Of a stretch of DNA of 64,000 nt, positions 46,538 through 58,600 are shown in pieces. The DNA lies in assembly GCF_016110345.1 (NCBI RefSeq), contig NZ_AP019011.1:1488001-1552000 (forward strand). The letters run 5' to 3'. Source of the stretch: Fluviibacter phosphoraccumulans. Its GTDB lineage: Bacteria > Pseudomonadota > Gammaproteobacteria > Burkholderiales > Rhodocyclaceae. The notes beneath the pieces were generated by a model. That model searched no databases, was not told the DNA's origin, and saw nothing but the letters and a program-made list of their open reading frames with translations. The position numbers were made by a program, and so were the translations under genes. Positions within the stretch are counted from its first letter, which is position 1. Every line of letters starts with the position of its first letter.

Positions 46538-47155
46538 TTATTGTTTCAGCACATCAGCGCCCGCAGGCGGCGTGAAGCGGAACAGGCTCGCTGGCGCATC
46601 ACCGTTGCGAACGACGTTGCTAAACACCAGCGTCGTTACCTGACCAAAGCTGTCTTCTAGCACCATGCCTTTGAGCTCGTTACCGGCCAGACCAATACGG
46701 ATACGCACGAAGCCGGTGTCATTTTGCTTAGGCTCAGCGATCACCCATTCGGCACCGGCGTGTTCGCCATCGGCCTTAAACGTAAACCGTTGCTCGGCAT
46801 CGTTATCGCCCGCCAGTAAGGCCGCTGGCGTACCACCCAACGCCTTCTCGGATTTGCGAACAATCACCTGCTTGAGCTCCGGGTCATAGAGCCAGATGCG
46901 ACTACCATCGCCCACCATGAGTTGGGTATAAGGCTTGTTGATCGACCAGCGGAATTTACCCGGTCGACTGATGGCCATAGTGCCCTGGCTCTTGCCGCCG
47001 CCAATACCCCCAGCGGAAGATTGCGCAAAATCCGCCTTGAGGGTGCGCGTCTCCCGCAGCCAGCTCTTGAGATCGGCTACGCTATCGGCCCAGGCAGTGC
47101 CAGAAACCAGACAAAATGCGGCGAGGCATGCAACGGTGCGTTTAATCAAAATCAT
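46538..47155 (-). CDS. lolA: Outer-membrane lipoprotein carrier LolA
   Basis: 205 residues, signal peptide 1-23 (ending TAWAD). The LolA half-barrel is evident: LKADFAQSSAGGIGGGKSQG, GTMAISRPGKFRWSINKPYT, QLMVGDGSRIWLYDPELKQV. It carries lipoproteins through the periplasm from LolCDE to LolB. Located between ftsK (5 bp upstream) and rarA, the common order. Confidence 0.95.
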   Translation of the reverse strand: MILIKRTVACLAAFCLVSGTAWADSVADLKSWLRETRTLKADFAQSSAGGIGGGKSQGTMAISRPGKFRWSINKPYTQLMVGDGSRIWLYDPELKQVIVRKSEKALGGTPAALLAGDNDAEQRFTFKADGEHAGAEWVIAEPKQNDTGFVRIRIGLAGNELKGMVLEDSFGQVTTLVFSNVVRNGDAPASLFRFTPPAGADVLKQ

Positions 47156-47160
47156 GCGCC

Positions 47161-49488
47161 TTATTCATCACCGGCACGATTCGGCGCCAGCACTTCACGA
47201 CCACCACGGCCATCCATCGTAGACACCAAGCCTGCTTTTTCCATGGCTTCAATCAGACGCGCCGAACGGTTGTAACCGATACGCAGATGACGCTGTACTA
47301 GGGAAATAGAGGCACGACGATTCTTGAGGACGATCTCAACGGCCTGGTCATATAGCGGGTCGGCCTCGGCGTCATTATCACCACCTTCGCCATCACCCCC
47401 CTCGCCTTCAGTGGCCCCCGTCAGAATGCCTTCTTCGTATTCCGGCGCACCCATTGATTTGAGGTAATCCACGACGCGGTGAACTTCTTCATCGGCCACA
47501 AAAGCGCCATGCACCCGTTGCGGATAACCGGTACCGGGTGGCAAATACAACATATCACCCTGACCCAACAGCGCTTCAGCCCCCATCTGATCCAGAATGG
47601 TTCTGGAGTCGATCTTACTGGAAACCTGGAAGGCAATCCGTGTTGGGATATTCGCTTTAATCAGACCCGTGATGACATCCACGCTGGGACGTTGTGTCGC
47701 CAGAATCAGGTGGATACCAGAGGCACGTGCTTTTTGTGCCAGACGGGCAATCAGCTCTTCCACCTTCTTACCGGCCACCATCATCAGATCGGCCAGCTCA
47801 TCAATCACCACGACGATATGCGGCATGCTGCGCAGCGGTTCCGGCGCTTCCGGCGTTAGCGTCAGCGGGTTCGGAATGGGTTCGCCCTTCTCCGCCGCTT
47901 TCTGAATATGCTCGTTGGCACTGGCCAGATTACGCACGCCCAGCTTGGACATAATCTTGTAGCGGCGTTCCATTTCGGCCACACACCAGGTCAGTGCATT
48001 GGCCGCCTGACGCATATCGGTCACGACCGGCGCCAGCAAATGCGGGATGCCTTCGTAAATCGACAGCTCCAGCATCTTCGGGTCGACCAGAATCAGACGC
48101 ACGGCATCCGGTTCCGATTTATAGAGCATGGAAAGAATCATGGCGTTCACGCCCACCGACTTACCGGAGCCAGTGGTACCAGCGACCAGCAGATGCGGCA
48201 TCTTAGCCAGGTCGGCCACGATGGGCACACCGCCAATGTCTTTGCCCAATGCCACGGTGAGCGGCGAGCTCATATTGTGATACGGACGCGACGAGAGAAT
48301 TTCTGACAAACGCACGGTCTGACGCTTGGGGTTCGGCAATTCCAGCGCCATACAGGATTTGCCCGGCACGGTTTCAACGACACGCACGGAGACCATGGCC
48401 AATGCCCGCGCCAGATCCCGAGCCAGATTAACAATCTGCGAGCCCTTCACCCCTACGGCTGGTTCTATTTCGTAACGCGTAATCACCGGGCCGGGATAAG
48501 CGGCAATGACTTTCACTTCCACACCAAAGTCAGCCAAACGCGTTTCGATCAGCCGCGAGGTAAACTGCATGGTTTCTTCGGTCGGCATGTCGGTTGGCGG
48601 TTGCGCCGGATCCAGCAGGCTCAATGGTGGCAAGGTGCCACCCACCACTGCCTCGGGGAAAAGCGGCACTTGTTTCTCACGCTCTTTACGCTGCGTGGCT
48701 TTCCGTGACACCGGGACTTCGACAGGGGCAGCCGGCTCAATAAAGACCGGCTCCATGGGTTCTGCGCGCTTCTGTTCGACCGTGGCTTCGCGCTGCTGCG
48801 CCACTTCTTTGCCAATGCGACGATCCTGCCAACTTTCGACGGCTCGACCACCACCACCCACGGCACGCTCCATAAGCGCCCCTGTCTGCTCGAACAACAC
48901 CACCCATGGCAGGCCACTAAAAATACGCCAGCTCAACAACAGCAACGTGCCCACAATCAGGGTAGCCCCGGTAAAACCAAAAGCATTACCGATCCAGGTA
49001 GACAAACCCTCACCCAGCACGCCACCGGGCCCCATGGGCATGGTTGATCCACTGGTATGAAAACGCAAGGCGGCAAAGGTGGATACGCAAACCAGTAGCG
49101 CAAGAAAACCACTTAGCGTCAGCCAGAGCGGGCGCACCTCGGGTTCAACGGCTTCGCGTAGTGCGCGTTGGCGTGCCGACCAACCGATCAGAATCAACAC
49201 GAGCGGCAATAGCGCCCAGAGCCAGGCGGCGCCGCCAAATAGATAAAACAGCAAATCCGACATCCAGGCCCCAAAACGCCCCATAGGGTTGGTCACGCGG
49301 CCAGCGGGCCCCGAATGAGACCAGGCCGGATCGGCCGGATTAAACCCCCATAATGCCAAGATGGCCACCAGCGCCACAAAGCCAAGCACCGCCCAGCGGG
49401 CTTCCTGCATCAAAGCTCTGATGCGTTCAGGGAGCGTGCGGGGGCCATCAATGCGCTGAGTGACGGATCGGCTGAAAAGTCGAGTCAT
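47161..49488 (-). CDS. ftsK: DNA translocase FtsK
   Basis: 775 residues. Four N-terminal membrane helices (about 30-195), a short linker (about 220-300), then alpha/beta motor domains with Walker [13 protein letters not shown] near residue 440 and Walker [14 protein letters not shown]. The C-terminal gamma domain ([20 protein letters not shown]) reads KOPS. It pumps chromosome ends towards dif at the septum and activates XerCD. The linker is much shorter than in E. coli FtsK, as in many bacteria. First gene of the leftward operon. Confidence 0.96.
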   Translation of the reverse strand: MTRLFSRSVTQRIDGPRTLPERIRALMQEARWAVLGFVALVAILALWGFNPADPAWSHSGPAGRVTNPMGRFGAWMSDLLFYLFGGAAWLWALLPLVLILIGWSARQRALREAVEPEVRPLWLTLSGFLALLVCVSTFAALRFHTSGSTMPMGPGGVLGEGLSTWIGNAFGFTGATLIVGTLLLLSWRIFSGLPWVVLFEQTGALMERAVGGGGRAVESWQDRRIGKEVAQQREATVEQKRAEPMEPVFIEPAAPVEVPVSRKATQRKEREKQVPLFPEAVVGGTLPPLSLLDPAQPPTDMPTEETMQFTSRLIETRLADFGVEVKVIAAYPGPVITRYEIEPAVGVKGSQIVNLARDLARALAMVSVRVVETVPGKSCMALELPNPKRQTVRLSEILSSRPYHNMSSPLTVALGKDIGGVPIVADLAKMPHLLVAGTTGSGKSVGVNAMILSMLYKSEPDAVRLILVDPKMLELSIYEGIPHLLAPVVTDMRQAANALTWCVAEMERRYKIMSKLGVRNLASANEHIQKAAEKGEPIPNPLTLTPEAPEPLRSMPHIVVVIDELADLMMVAGKKVEELIARLAQKARASGIHLILATQRPSVDVITGLIKANIPTRIAFQVSSKIDSRTILDQMGAEALLGQGDMLYLPPGTGYPQRVHGAFVADEEVHRVVDYLKSMGAPEYEEGILTGATEGEGGDGEGGDNDAEADPLYDQAVEIVLKNRRASISLVQRHLRIGYNRSARLIEAMEKAGLVSTMDGRGGREVLAPNRAGDE

Positions 49489-49529
49489 GGATAAGTGAAA
49501 TGCCCGGTGTCGGGCTGGTGATGACGTAA

Positions 49530-50600
<1,071 letters not shown>

Positions 50601-50630
50601 CCACACGTCGCTAGCGACCTGCTACGTCGC

Positions 50631-51200
50631 ATGCCAGCCGGACTGACACAGGAAGAACACGCACTGTTTCTGGCACAGGTGTCCGATGCCACACCGCTCA
50701 GGGCCACCCCTCGAGCGTATCTGACGCCGAAACCGCCCAAGCCAAACGTGCGACAACGGCAGCCAGCGCAGCGGGCACTGGCTGACGCGACGATTCAACT
50801 GGCCGATCGCCTTGAGGATATAGACGAGCCCAGCTACCTGCATCCGGGGGTCTCCCTACAGGTACTGCGTGACCTACGCCGAGGCCGATGGGCCATTCAG
50901 CGCGAAATCGACTTACATGGGTACACGCGTGATGCCGCTCGCGAAGCCTTAGCGCACTTTCTGAGCCGGTCTTTGCAACAAGGCTTGCGTTGTGTTCGGG
51001 TGGTGACGGGTCAAGGTTTGCGCTCACAAGGACAAATGGCTGTCTTGCGGGTCTTAACGCGTAACTGGCTGGCGCAGTGCACCAAGGTTCTGGCCTATTG
51101 CGAAGCAAAGCCCGCTGATGGCGGCGCTGGCGCATTGATGGTGTTATTAAGAAACCAGCAACGCTCGCCCTTGCATCATTCAACGAAGGATGACGAGTGA
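50631..51200 (+). CDS. Smr-domain endonuclease-like protein
   Basis: 189 residues. The N-terminal 95 residues are basic and disordered-looking. The Smr domain (about 95-185) shows IDLHGYTRDAAREAL, the TGxG signature as RVVTGQGLRSQG and a C-terminal AKPADGGAGALMVLLR. Stand-alone Smr proteins nick DNA or cleave mRNA at collided ribosomes (SmrA/SmrB-like). Next to trxB as in related genera. The following gene starts inside its stop codon (GTGA). Confidence 0.88.
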   Translation: MPAGLTQEEHALFLAQVSDATPLRATPRAYLTPKPPKPNVRQRQPAQRALADATIQLADRLEDIDEPSYLHPGVSLQVLRDLRRGRWAIQREIDLHGYTRDAAREALAHFLSRSLQQGLRCVRVVTGQGLRSQGQMAVLRVLTRNWLAQCTKVLAYCEAKPADGGAGALMVLLRNQQRSPLHHSTKDDE

Positions 51201-51736
51201 AACTCTCTGCTATCTGGAAAACAGAACGTCGTTTATGGCAAGTCGCTGCAGCGCTGCTGCTCGCCCTTTCTCTGACATTAACCCACTTCTACCAAGATCG
51301 CTTGCTTAACCTGGTAACGGGCCAGCCCGAAATCACCCAGATCACGCCACCGCCCTGTGATTTAAATCGCCAAGCCTGTGCTTTACCGGTTATGACGCCG
51401 GTAGCGTCGGAAGCCCCATGGACTTTTAGCATTTCACCGCGCCCGATTCCGGTCAGCGCCCCGCTTAACTTTACCCTGACACCGCCTGCACGTACGCTGG
51501 CACCGCACGCCCCATTAGCGGCTTGGATCGACTTAACCGGTGACAGCATGGATATGGGCCTCATACGCATTCCACTGCAACAAGAAGCCGATGGCCGCTG
51601 GGTAGGCATCGGCAGCATTCCCGTCTGCGTCACTGGTGCGATGCGCTGGCGCGCCCGTTTAAATATTCAACTCGCACAAACCACGTTACAGGCCGACTGG
51701 ATTTTTTCAGCGCCTGAACCAGATGCACGACACTAA
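51197..51736 (+). CDS. Membrane-anchored FixH/YtkA-like protein
   Basis: 179 residues from a GTG overlapping the smr stop. One N-terminal membrane helix (about 15-30), then a periplasmic beta domain. The segment DLTGDSMDMGLIRIPLQ with GIGSIPVCVTGAMRWRARL resembles the FixH/YtkA-type fold, in which a methionine-rich loop sits before the second sheet. A role in copper handling or oxidase assembly is possible; no such genes are adjacent. Confidence 0.6.
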   Translation: MKLSAIWKTERRLWQVAAALLLALSLTLTHFYQDRLLNLVTGQPEITQITPPPCDLNRQACALPVMTPVASEAPWTFSISPRPIPVSAPLNFTLTPPARTLAPHAPLAAWIDLTGDSMDMGLIRIPLQQEADGRWVGIGSIPVCVTGAMRWRARLNIQLAQTTLQADWIFSAPEPDARH

Positions 51737-51749
51737 CCGCCTATCCCTT

Positions 51750-52511
51750 ATGAAAATAGCCACCTGGAACGTCAACTCACTCAATGTTCGCCTGCCGCAT
51801 TTGCTGGATTGGTTGACTACCGCCAAGCCGGATGTCGTCGGGCTACAGGAGCTTAAGTGCGAAGATGCCAAATTTCCACTCGAAGCGATTCACGAAGCGG
51901 GTTACCAAGCGGTGTTTGCCGGCCAGAAGACCTATAACGGCGTGGCGCTGCTCTCTCGAGAGCCGGCGGCTGATGTGCAACGCGGCATTCCTGGTTACGA
52001 GGATCCGCAACAACGCATTATTGCGGCTACCTTCGGCGATGTGCGTGTCGTCAATGGCTACTTCCCCAACGGACAGGCGCCGGGGAGCGAAAAATTCACC
52101 TACAAACTGGATTGGCTGTCGCATCTGACGGCATGGTTACGCGACGAGATCAACGCCCATCCGGCCCTTTGTCTGATCGGCGATTACAACATCGCACCGA
52201 CTGACGCCGATGCCCACCCGGACTGGAAAGAGGCTATTCATGTATCGCCTCCGGAGCGGGCAGCTTTTGCCGCACTTGAATCCCTCGGTTTAACTGATGT
52301 CTTCCGCCAATTCGAGCAGGCCGAGAAAAGCTTCTCCTGGTGGGACTACCGGATGAATGCGTTCCGCCGCAACTTCGGTTTGCGCATTGATCATATTCTG
52401 GCGAGTGGCATACTGGCTGACCGATGCACTGAATGCGTGATCGATAAATCGCCGCGCATGCTTGAAAGGCCTTCCGATCACACGCCAGTCATCGCAACCT
52501 TTAAAGGCTAG
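51750..52511 (+). CDS. xth: Exodeoxyribonuclease III
   Basis: 253 residues from MKIATWNVNSLNVR; nine upstream codons are probably untranslated. All ExoIII/APE signatures are visible: VVGLQELKCED, NGYFPNGQ, CLIGDYNIAPTDAD, and C-terminal SPRMLERPSDHTPVIATF with the catalytic DH pair. Cuts at abasic sites and degrades one strand from 3' ends in base-excision repair. Converges with rsmA; the two stop codons nearly touch. Confidence 0.95.
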   Translation: MKIATWNVNSLNVRLPHLLDWLTTAKPDVVGLQELKCEDAKFPLEAIHEAGYQAVFAGQKTYNGVALLSREPAADVQRGIPGYEDPQQRIIAATFGDVRVVNGYFPNGQAPGSEKFTYKLDWLSHLTAWLRDEINAHPALCLIGDYNIAPTDADAHPDWKEAIHVSPPERAAFAALESLGLTDVFRQFEQAEKSFSWWDYRMNAFRRNFGLRIDHILASGILADRCTECVIDKSPRMLERPSDHTPVIATFKG

Positions 52512-53309
52512 TTAGGCCAGCTGTTTGGCCAGCGCGACAAAGTCCGCTTCACTGAGCTGCTCGGCGCGTTCGGTAGGGTCAACCCCTGCCGCCTCGATCT
52601 GCTCGCTGCTCAGCAAAGGCTTGAGCGTATTTCTGACCATCTTGCGCCGCTGAGAAAAAGCCGCGTTGACGACTTGGCGTAAGGCCGTTTCATCCACAGG
52701 CACACGATCAGCAAGCGGACGCGGGATCATCCGCACGACGGCCGAGTTCACTTTAGGGGCCGGATCAAACGATTCGGGCGGCACATCGAGCAGCGGTTCC
52801 AGATAGCAGTAACGTTGCAGCATGACGGATAATCGACTACGGTCTGAGTGGCCCGGCGGCGCCACCATACGATCCACGACTTCTTTTTGCAGCATGACAT
52901 GGATATCGCGAATCGCTTCGACTTTGTCGAGCAGATGAAACAGTATCGGTGTGGAGATGTTGTAGGGCAGATTACCCACAACGCGCAAATCCGGACCCAG
53001 CGCGGCGAAATCAAAGACCAGTGCATCACCGGCGTGAATCGTCATTTGTGCACGGGTGTATTTTTTCTCCAGCCGGGCAATCAGGTCACGATCAAGCTCA
53101 ACCACGTGCAAATGTCCCGCGCGCTCCAACAATGGTTGCGTCAAGGCGCCGAGGCCTGGGCCAATTTCTACGACGCGCTCGCCCGGACGTGGATTCACTG
53201 CATCCACAATGCCATGAATAATGCCCTGATCGATTAGGAAGTTCTGACCAAATCGTTTGCGGGCCTTATGGCTAGTTTCTTGTGCGAGCTTGCTGTGCGG
53301 CCGGTTCAT
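52512..53309 (-). CDS. rsmA: 16S rRNA dimethyladenosine transferase RsmA/KsgA
   Basis: 265 residues. SAM motif VVEIGPGLGALTQPL, N-terminal KRFGQNFLIDQGI and catalytic NLPYNIST. It dimethylates A1518 and A1519 of 16S rRNA late in 30S assembly. Start overlaps the pdxA stop by 4 nt; last gene of lptD-surA-pdxA-rsmA. Confidence 0.97.
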   Translation of the reverse strand: MNRPHSKLAQETSHKARKRFGQNFLIDQGIIHGIVDAVNPRPGERVVEIGPGLGALTQPLLERAGHLHVVELDRDLIARLEKKYTRAQMTIHAGDALVFDFAALGPDLRVVGNLPYNISTPILFHLLDKVEAIRDIHVMLQKEVVDRMVAPPGHSDRSRLSVMLQRYCYLEPLLDVPPESFDPAPKVNSAVVRMIPRPLADRVPVDETALRQVVNAAFSQRRKMVRNTLKPLLSSEQIEAAGVDPTERAEQLSEADFVALAKQLA

Positions 53310-54316
53310 TGCGTCTGCTTTCTAGCCAGCTGGGCCGCCAGTGTTACCGCAGCGTAAAGACTACCTGGGTCCGCTACCGGTTCGGCGCCATCCAGCCGGC
53401 GACCAGCCAGATCCAGCGCCGTGCCATGATCCACCGAAGTCCGAATGATCGGCAACCCGAGCGTGATATTAATACCCTGTCCGAAGGTGGCGTACTTGAG
53501 CGGCGCCAGCCCCTGATCGTGGTACATCGCCAGCACGGCATCTCCCTGCGGCAATACACGTGGGGTAAATAACGTATCCGCAGGCAGCGGGCCAATCAGA
53601 TTCATGCCTTCGGTACGAAGCCGCTCAAGCGTCGGGATGATGGTATCGATTTCTTCACGCCCCATATGCCCACCTTCACCGGCATGCGGGTTGAGCCCCG
53701 CCACCAGAATGCGCGGCGCGGCCAGGCCAAACTTGGTGCGCAAATCATGATCGAGAATACGCAGTACAGCGGTTAAGGTGTCTGCCGTGATGGCCGCCGA
53801 CACAGCTGATAGTGGTAAATGTGTTGTTGCTAACGCAACGCGCAAGAGTCCGTGCGGTGTATCACCCGCCAACATCATGACCACCAGTGGCGTTGCAGTT
53901 TGCTCAGCGAGATATTCGGTATGACCGGTAAATGCACGACCGGCTTCGTTGATCACGCCTTTGTGCAGCGGTGCCGTGACCATCGCGGCAAATTCGCCGG
54001 AGCCGCACCCGGCAATGGCTCGATCCAGGAGCGCAATCACATAATCGCTGTTGATCGGATTCAAAACACCGGTAATGACGTCGGCCCGGGTTTGAATATC
54101 GCAAACCGTCAGCACGCCACGCTGTGAGGCACGCACCGGCTCATTGGCGTCATAACGGCGGAAGCTAACCTCAACACCCATCTCTTTAGCGCGTGCTGCT
54201 AAAAGCTTCTGATCACAGAGCACCACCAGCTCGTCCTGCCAAGACTGCTCGGCCAGACGTAAGCACAAATCGGGGCCTATCCCGGCAGGCTCACCCGAGG
54301 TGATGGCGAGACGCAT
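53306..54316 (-). CDS. pdxA: 4-hydroxythreonine-4-phosphate dehydrogenase
   Basis: 336 residues from MRLAITSGEPAGIGPDL, 5 bp after the surA stop region; the longer frame to 54379 would overlap surA. Metal ligands appear in VTAPLHKGVI, GHTEYLAE and AMYHDQGLAPLKY. NAD-dependent step of pyridoxal phosphate biosynthesis with PdxJ. Coupled to rsmA. Confidence 0.96.
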   Translation of the reverse strand: MRLAITSGEPAGIGPDLCLRLAEQSWQDELVVLCDQKLLAARAKEMGVEVSFRRYDANEPVRASQRGVLTVCDIQTRADVITGVLNPINSDYVIALLDRAIAGCGSGEFAAMVTAPLHKGVINEAGRAFTGHTEYLAEQTATPLVVMMLAGDTPHGLLRVALATTHLPLSAVSAAITADTLTAVLRILDHDLRTKFGLAAPRILVAGLNPHAGEGGHMGREEIDTIIPTLERLRTEGMNLIGPLPADTLFTPRVLPQGDAVLAMYHDQGLAPLKYATFGQGINITLGLPIIRTSVDHGTALDLAGRRLDGAEPVADPGSLYAAVTLAAQLARKQTQ

Positions 54317-54321
54317 TGCGG

Positions 54322-55659
54322 TCACTGATCGTCCAGACGAATCTCGACATAGGCACGATCCCGAACCTGACGTACCCACTCCTGATTCGCTTCTTCCATT
54401 TTGCGCTGGCGCAATGCCATCGTGGCGCGCTGACGTTGACGCTCTTGCGATACATCCGTCGTGCGGCGCTCCAGCACCTGGATGATATGGAACCCGAACT
54501 GGGTCTGCACCGGATTGCTGATCTCACCGACTTTCAGCGCATTCATCGCCTGGTCGAAAGCCGGTACCGTATCGCCTGGATACAGCCAACCCAGATCACC
54601 ACCCTTCTGTGCCGAGCCATCCTGTGAGTAGAGTTTGGCAAGCGCTGCAAAATCTTCGCCGCTTTTCAGGCGGCTGTGTACCTGACCAATTTTCTGGCGG
54701 GCTTCTGCTTCTGACGTGACTTCTGTCACTTTGATCAGAATGTGTCGGGCATGCGTTTGCTGTACCTGAGGTAGAGCACTACCGCCTTTTCTGGCGATCA
54801 GCTTAACGATGTGAAAACCACTGGGGCTGCGCACCACGTCGCTAACCTGACCCGGCTTCAGATTAGCAATGGCCGAGCTCATGACCTGCGGCAGGCTATC
54901 GACCGGACGGAAGCCGAGATCGCCGCCCTGCAGGGCATCGTTAGATTCGGAATAGGTCGCTGCGAGTTGGGCAAAGTCGCGACCCGCTCGCGCTTGTTCA
55001 TCGATAGACACAGCCTTCATGCGCAATTTATTGAGCGTTTCTGGTGAAGCACCCTCCGGAATACGAATCACGATGTGCGCAATATGCACCTCTTCACCCG
55101 CGCCAGCGGCACCCTGATTGGCCAGGAAGTTATCAACCTCACCCGGCGACACATTAATTTTGGCGTCGACTTCACGTTCACGCACTCGGGCAATCATCAT
55201 CTGATTACGGATTTCTTCCCGGAATTCCGGCCAGGTGACCCCGTCTTTTTCTACTGTTTGACGCATTTGCTGTGGCGTCATCTTCTGATTAGCGGCCACG
55301 CGAATCAGCGCCTGTTCCAATTCTGCGTCATCCACCTGAATGCCGGCTTCCTTGGCTGCCTGCACCTGTGCCCGCTCAGTCACCATCTGGTCAAGCACCT
55401 GCTGCCGCAGTATATCTGCGGGCGGCAACTGCACTTTCTGGCGATGTAATTGCATCGTCGCCGAACGCACCCGGGCGTTCAGCTGGTTCTGGGTAATCAC
55501 CCCGTCGTTCACCACTGCCACAATACGATCCAGGGTTTGCGGCTGCGATGACCGATGATTGGTTGTGGGTGTTGCCGGGGCGGCTTGTACAGCGCCAATC
55601 ACCAGCCCCAGCAGCGCCAACGCGGCCAGAGCGGTTTTGAAACGATTGAGCATCTTCAT
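54322..55659 (-). CDS. surA: Periplasmic peptidyl-prolyl isomerase and chaperone SurA
   Basis: 445 residues. Signal peptide 1-27, an N-terminal chaperone region (LDRIVAVVNDGVITQNQLNA; KDGVTWPEFREEIRNQMMIA) and two parvulin domains (about 185-285, 300-395; GGDLGFRPVDSLPQ and GGDLGWLYPGDTVP). It keeps outer-membrane proteins, including the LptD encoded just upstream, from misfolding. 13 bp separate it from lptD. Confidence 0.96.
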   Translation of the reverse strand: MKMLNRFKTALAALALLGLVIGAVQAAPATPTTNHRSSQPQTLDRIVAVVNDGVITQNQLNARVRSATMQLHRQKVQLPPADILRQQVLDQMVTERAQVQAAKEAGIQVDDAELEQALIRVAANQKMTPQQMRQTVEKDGVTWPEFREEIRNQMMIARVREREVDAKINVSPGEVDNFLANQGAAGAGEEVHIAHIVIRIPEGASPETLNKLRMKAVSIDEQARAGRDFAQLAATYSESNDALQGGDLGFRPVDSLPQVMSSAIANLKPGQVSDVVRSPSGFHIVKLIARKGGSALPQVQQTHARHILIKVTEVTSEAEARQKIGQVHSRLKSGEDFAALAKLYSQDGSAQKGGDLGWLYPGDTVPAFDQAMNALKVGEISNPVQTQFGFHIIQVLERRTTDVSQERQRQRATMALRQRKMEEANQEWVRQVRDRAYVEIRLDDQ

Positions 55660-55672
55660 AGTCTGCGATCGA

Positions 55673-58600
55673 TCAATAATAAGGGTCCGTCAGCGGCGGC
55701 ATAAAGGCCGCATCCGAGGTTCGGGTGTAATTGGGGACGTTACGGCGCAGCACGTCAAGCGGGCTTGAGCCAATGCTACCCATACCCTTGAGTTCCAGCT
55801 GCACGAAGAAACTGCTATTCAAGAACGGCGTGCCTGTCGAACTCGGCGTCATGGCACGATGATAAACGGCACGCGCCGTCCAGCAGGAGGCGTTGTATTC
55901 CAAACCCGCCAAGCTCTCGATCTGTGTGGATTGCACGGCGGAATAGGTATAACGGCCCACCGCACGCAGCGGACCCCAGATTTTCCAGGCAGCGCTCACG
56001 TCGTTTTGCATAACAGCGGTCGCCGTCATGCCCGAAGTCGTCGCGCCAGGAATGTAATCCTGATTCTGGTAACGATAGGAATAATTCAGCACATTTTCGC
56101 GACTCGGTTGGAATCGAGCGCCAATACTGGCCCGGTTAATACGATTGGCCTTGGTGTTGTTATTGGTCGCGTTGCTTTGCGAATAAGGGCTGACCTGCGC
56201 AAAGCCATTAACGGAGGTATAAGGCGCAACCATGCCATTGGCTTGCGCAAAGTAGTCGTTGCTGCCGTAGCTGCTGGTCGGTTGAGTCGAATACAGATTG
56301 ACCTGCTGCGGTTGAAACAAGATCCGCTGCCCGACGCTAAAACCCATCAGCTGCTGGCCGGTCTTATCCATCGAATAGCGACTGGTCAATGCGGCTGTCA
56401 CCTGATTGGCGTTAGAGATGCGATCCCAACCGGTAAAGCTGTTCTCGCTAAAAATCTGCGCATAGCTCACATCGGCCACACCGGTATCAAATAGCGGCAG
56501 ATTGGTCTGATCGCGATACGGTACATAGAGATAATACAGGCGCGGTTCCAGTGTCTGATTCAGGCTCCGGCCGAAATATTCGGTTTTACGATCGAAGATT
56601 AATCCCGAGTCCAATGACAATATAGGCAGTGTCCGGGAGGCCGAGAAAGCACTGGTCTGCGTTGTGCCGTCGGTCGCGCCTGAACTTGTCACTTGCCCGG
56701 CGTTTGTGTTGTATTGCGTGTAATGGACGCCCGCTTTAGGTGTAATAAACATGCCAGGTGCTTGCCAGCTGGTCACGAACTGCGGGTAAGCCCAAAGCCG
56801 GTTGCCTTGAACGTAAGATTGAGTCTGATTGGTGAAATAAGAACTGTTAGCCGAGAGCACGGCATCCATACGCGCCGGCTGATCGAACATACCATTACTA
56901 CGCAGGACTTCAAGTTCATCATTCTCATTCAGACGCACATTGCTGAAGCCGGCAGCACCCAACAGTGAGCGGTTCATCGCAAAGTTAACCTGCGGCAACA
57001 GCTGATAAGGCGTAGCCACAGGTGCAGACGCGTTGGTCTGTAGTGTCTGATAGCCCTGCGCCACGATCGATGCATTCCAGGTCGGTGCCGCATAATTGAC
57101 TCGACCCGTACGCGGCAGATACGACTGAGAAATCGCTGCCAGCGAGTTGGACATATCGGCAAAGTAATACGAATCCGATACGCCCTGCAGATCCCAGGCA
57201 CCAGACAAACCAGGCAGCAAGCTATTGAACTGCTGCTGGTGTTGCGTCAGGAAGCTCCAGCGATCCCGATTCGCTAATCGGTCATTCGGCATGTAGCTGA
57301 AAGCATCTTTACCGGTATACGTCGGCACCGGGCTCTGCCCCGTGTTGCCCAGGTAACGCAGCTCTGTATTGAACGAGACACCGCGCTTGCCATAAATCGC
57401 CGGCGCTACCGTTGCATCGTAGTTGGGCGCCAGATTGAAGTAATAAGGAACAATGGTCTGAAAGCCGTTAAGCTGTGACGAACCGAGGCTAGGCGATAAA
57501 AAGCCCGAGTGCCGTCCGCGATCAAGCGGGAAAAAAGCGTAGGGCATGTACAGGAAGGGTACATCCTGGAAATACAGCAGCGAATTGGTAGCTGCACCCT
57601 GATTCTGCTCATAATCCAAATGATACGTAGACGCGCGTGCATACCAGCCGCTATCACCTGCCGGACAGGTGGTGTAGGTCGCATCTTCTGCACGATAGCG
57701 GTTTTCGCCTTCCAGGTTGATGCGTGCCGCCTGACCATGTGACATGGTCTCAACAATGCGCGCCAACGGGGTCTGGCCCGGCAAGAACGCCGTGTCGCCA
57801 GCGGCCGCTGACTGCGCCTGAGTCTCCGCATCAGCACTGGCGGCAACCGCCTCATTGATGGCCGTCTGCTGGCCAGGCTGCTGTGTCAAGGTTGAGCCCG
57901 AAGCCATGCCATAGGAAGGCACGTTGGTACCACCGAGCGGCACGGCTGCACTTGACCCAGTGGCAGCAGCGCCAATAGGCGGTGCATTAAACGACCACGG
58001 GCCCTGGTTTGGCTGCATGATCTGCCTTTTCTGGCGGATCTCGTAATTTGAGTTATTGATATAGCCGGTTCTGGCAGCGACCACGATATCGGCATCGGTG
58101 CCGGACATCGTTGTCCCCTGAACCGGATCACGGTAGAGCACGTTACCCTGTGCATCCACATTGTCTTCGACAATGTTGTAAACAATCCGGTCCGCATTGA
58201 GCACCGTGCCATCACGACGCAATTCCGCATGCCCCGTTGCCGTCAGTTCCAAATCGTTACGACCGGTAATGACATCCGCCAGCAGTTCGGTCTGATCTTT
58301 CGACAAGGCAGGCGATTGCGGCTTGCTGGCCGCAGCCAGCGGTTGCGTCGATGCAGCGGGCACGGGTGCACGAGGGGCTAGCGGCACAGTCGGTGCAGGC
58401 GCTTGCGTTGGTGTTGGTGCTGGTTCTGGCGCCGGCTCAGGAGTCGGTTCGGGTTTAGCCGGCGTAGCGGCAGCCGACTTGCTCGGTGCCGCAACCGGCG
58501 TCGATGCAGGTTCGGCAACCACGGGCTGCGCTGGTGCCTGAATCACCGGCTGTTGCGCCATTTTTTTAGCGGCGGCCTTTTTGATGCCCGTAGCTGCTGA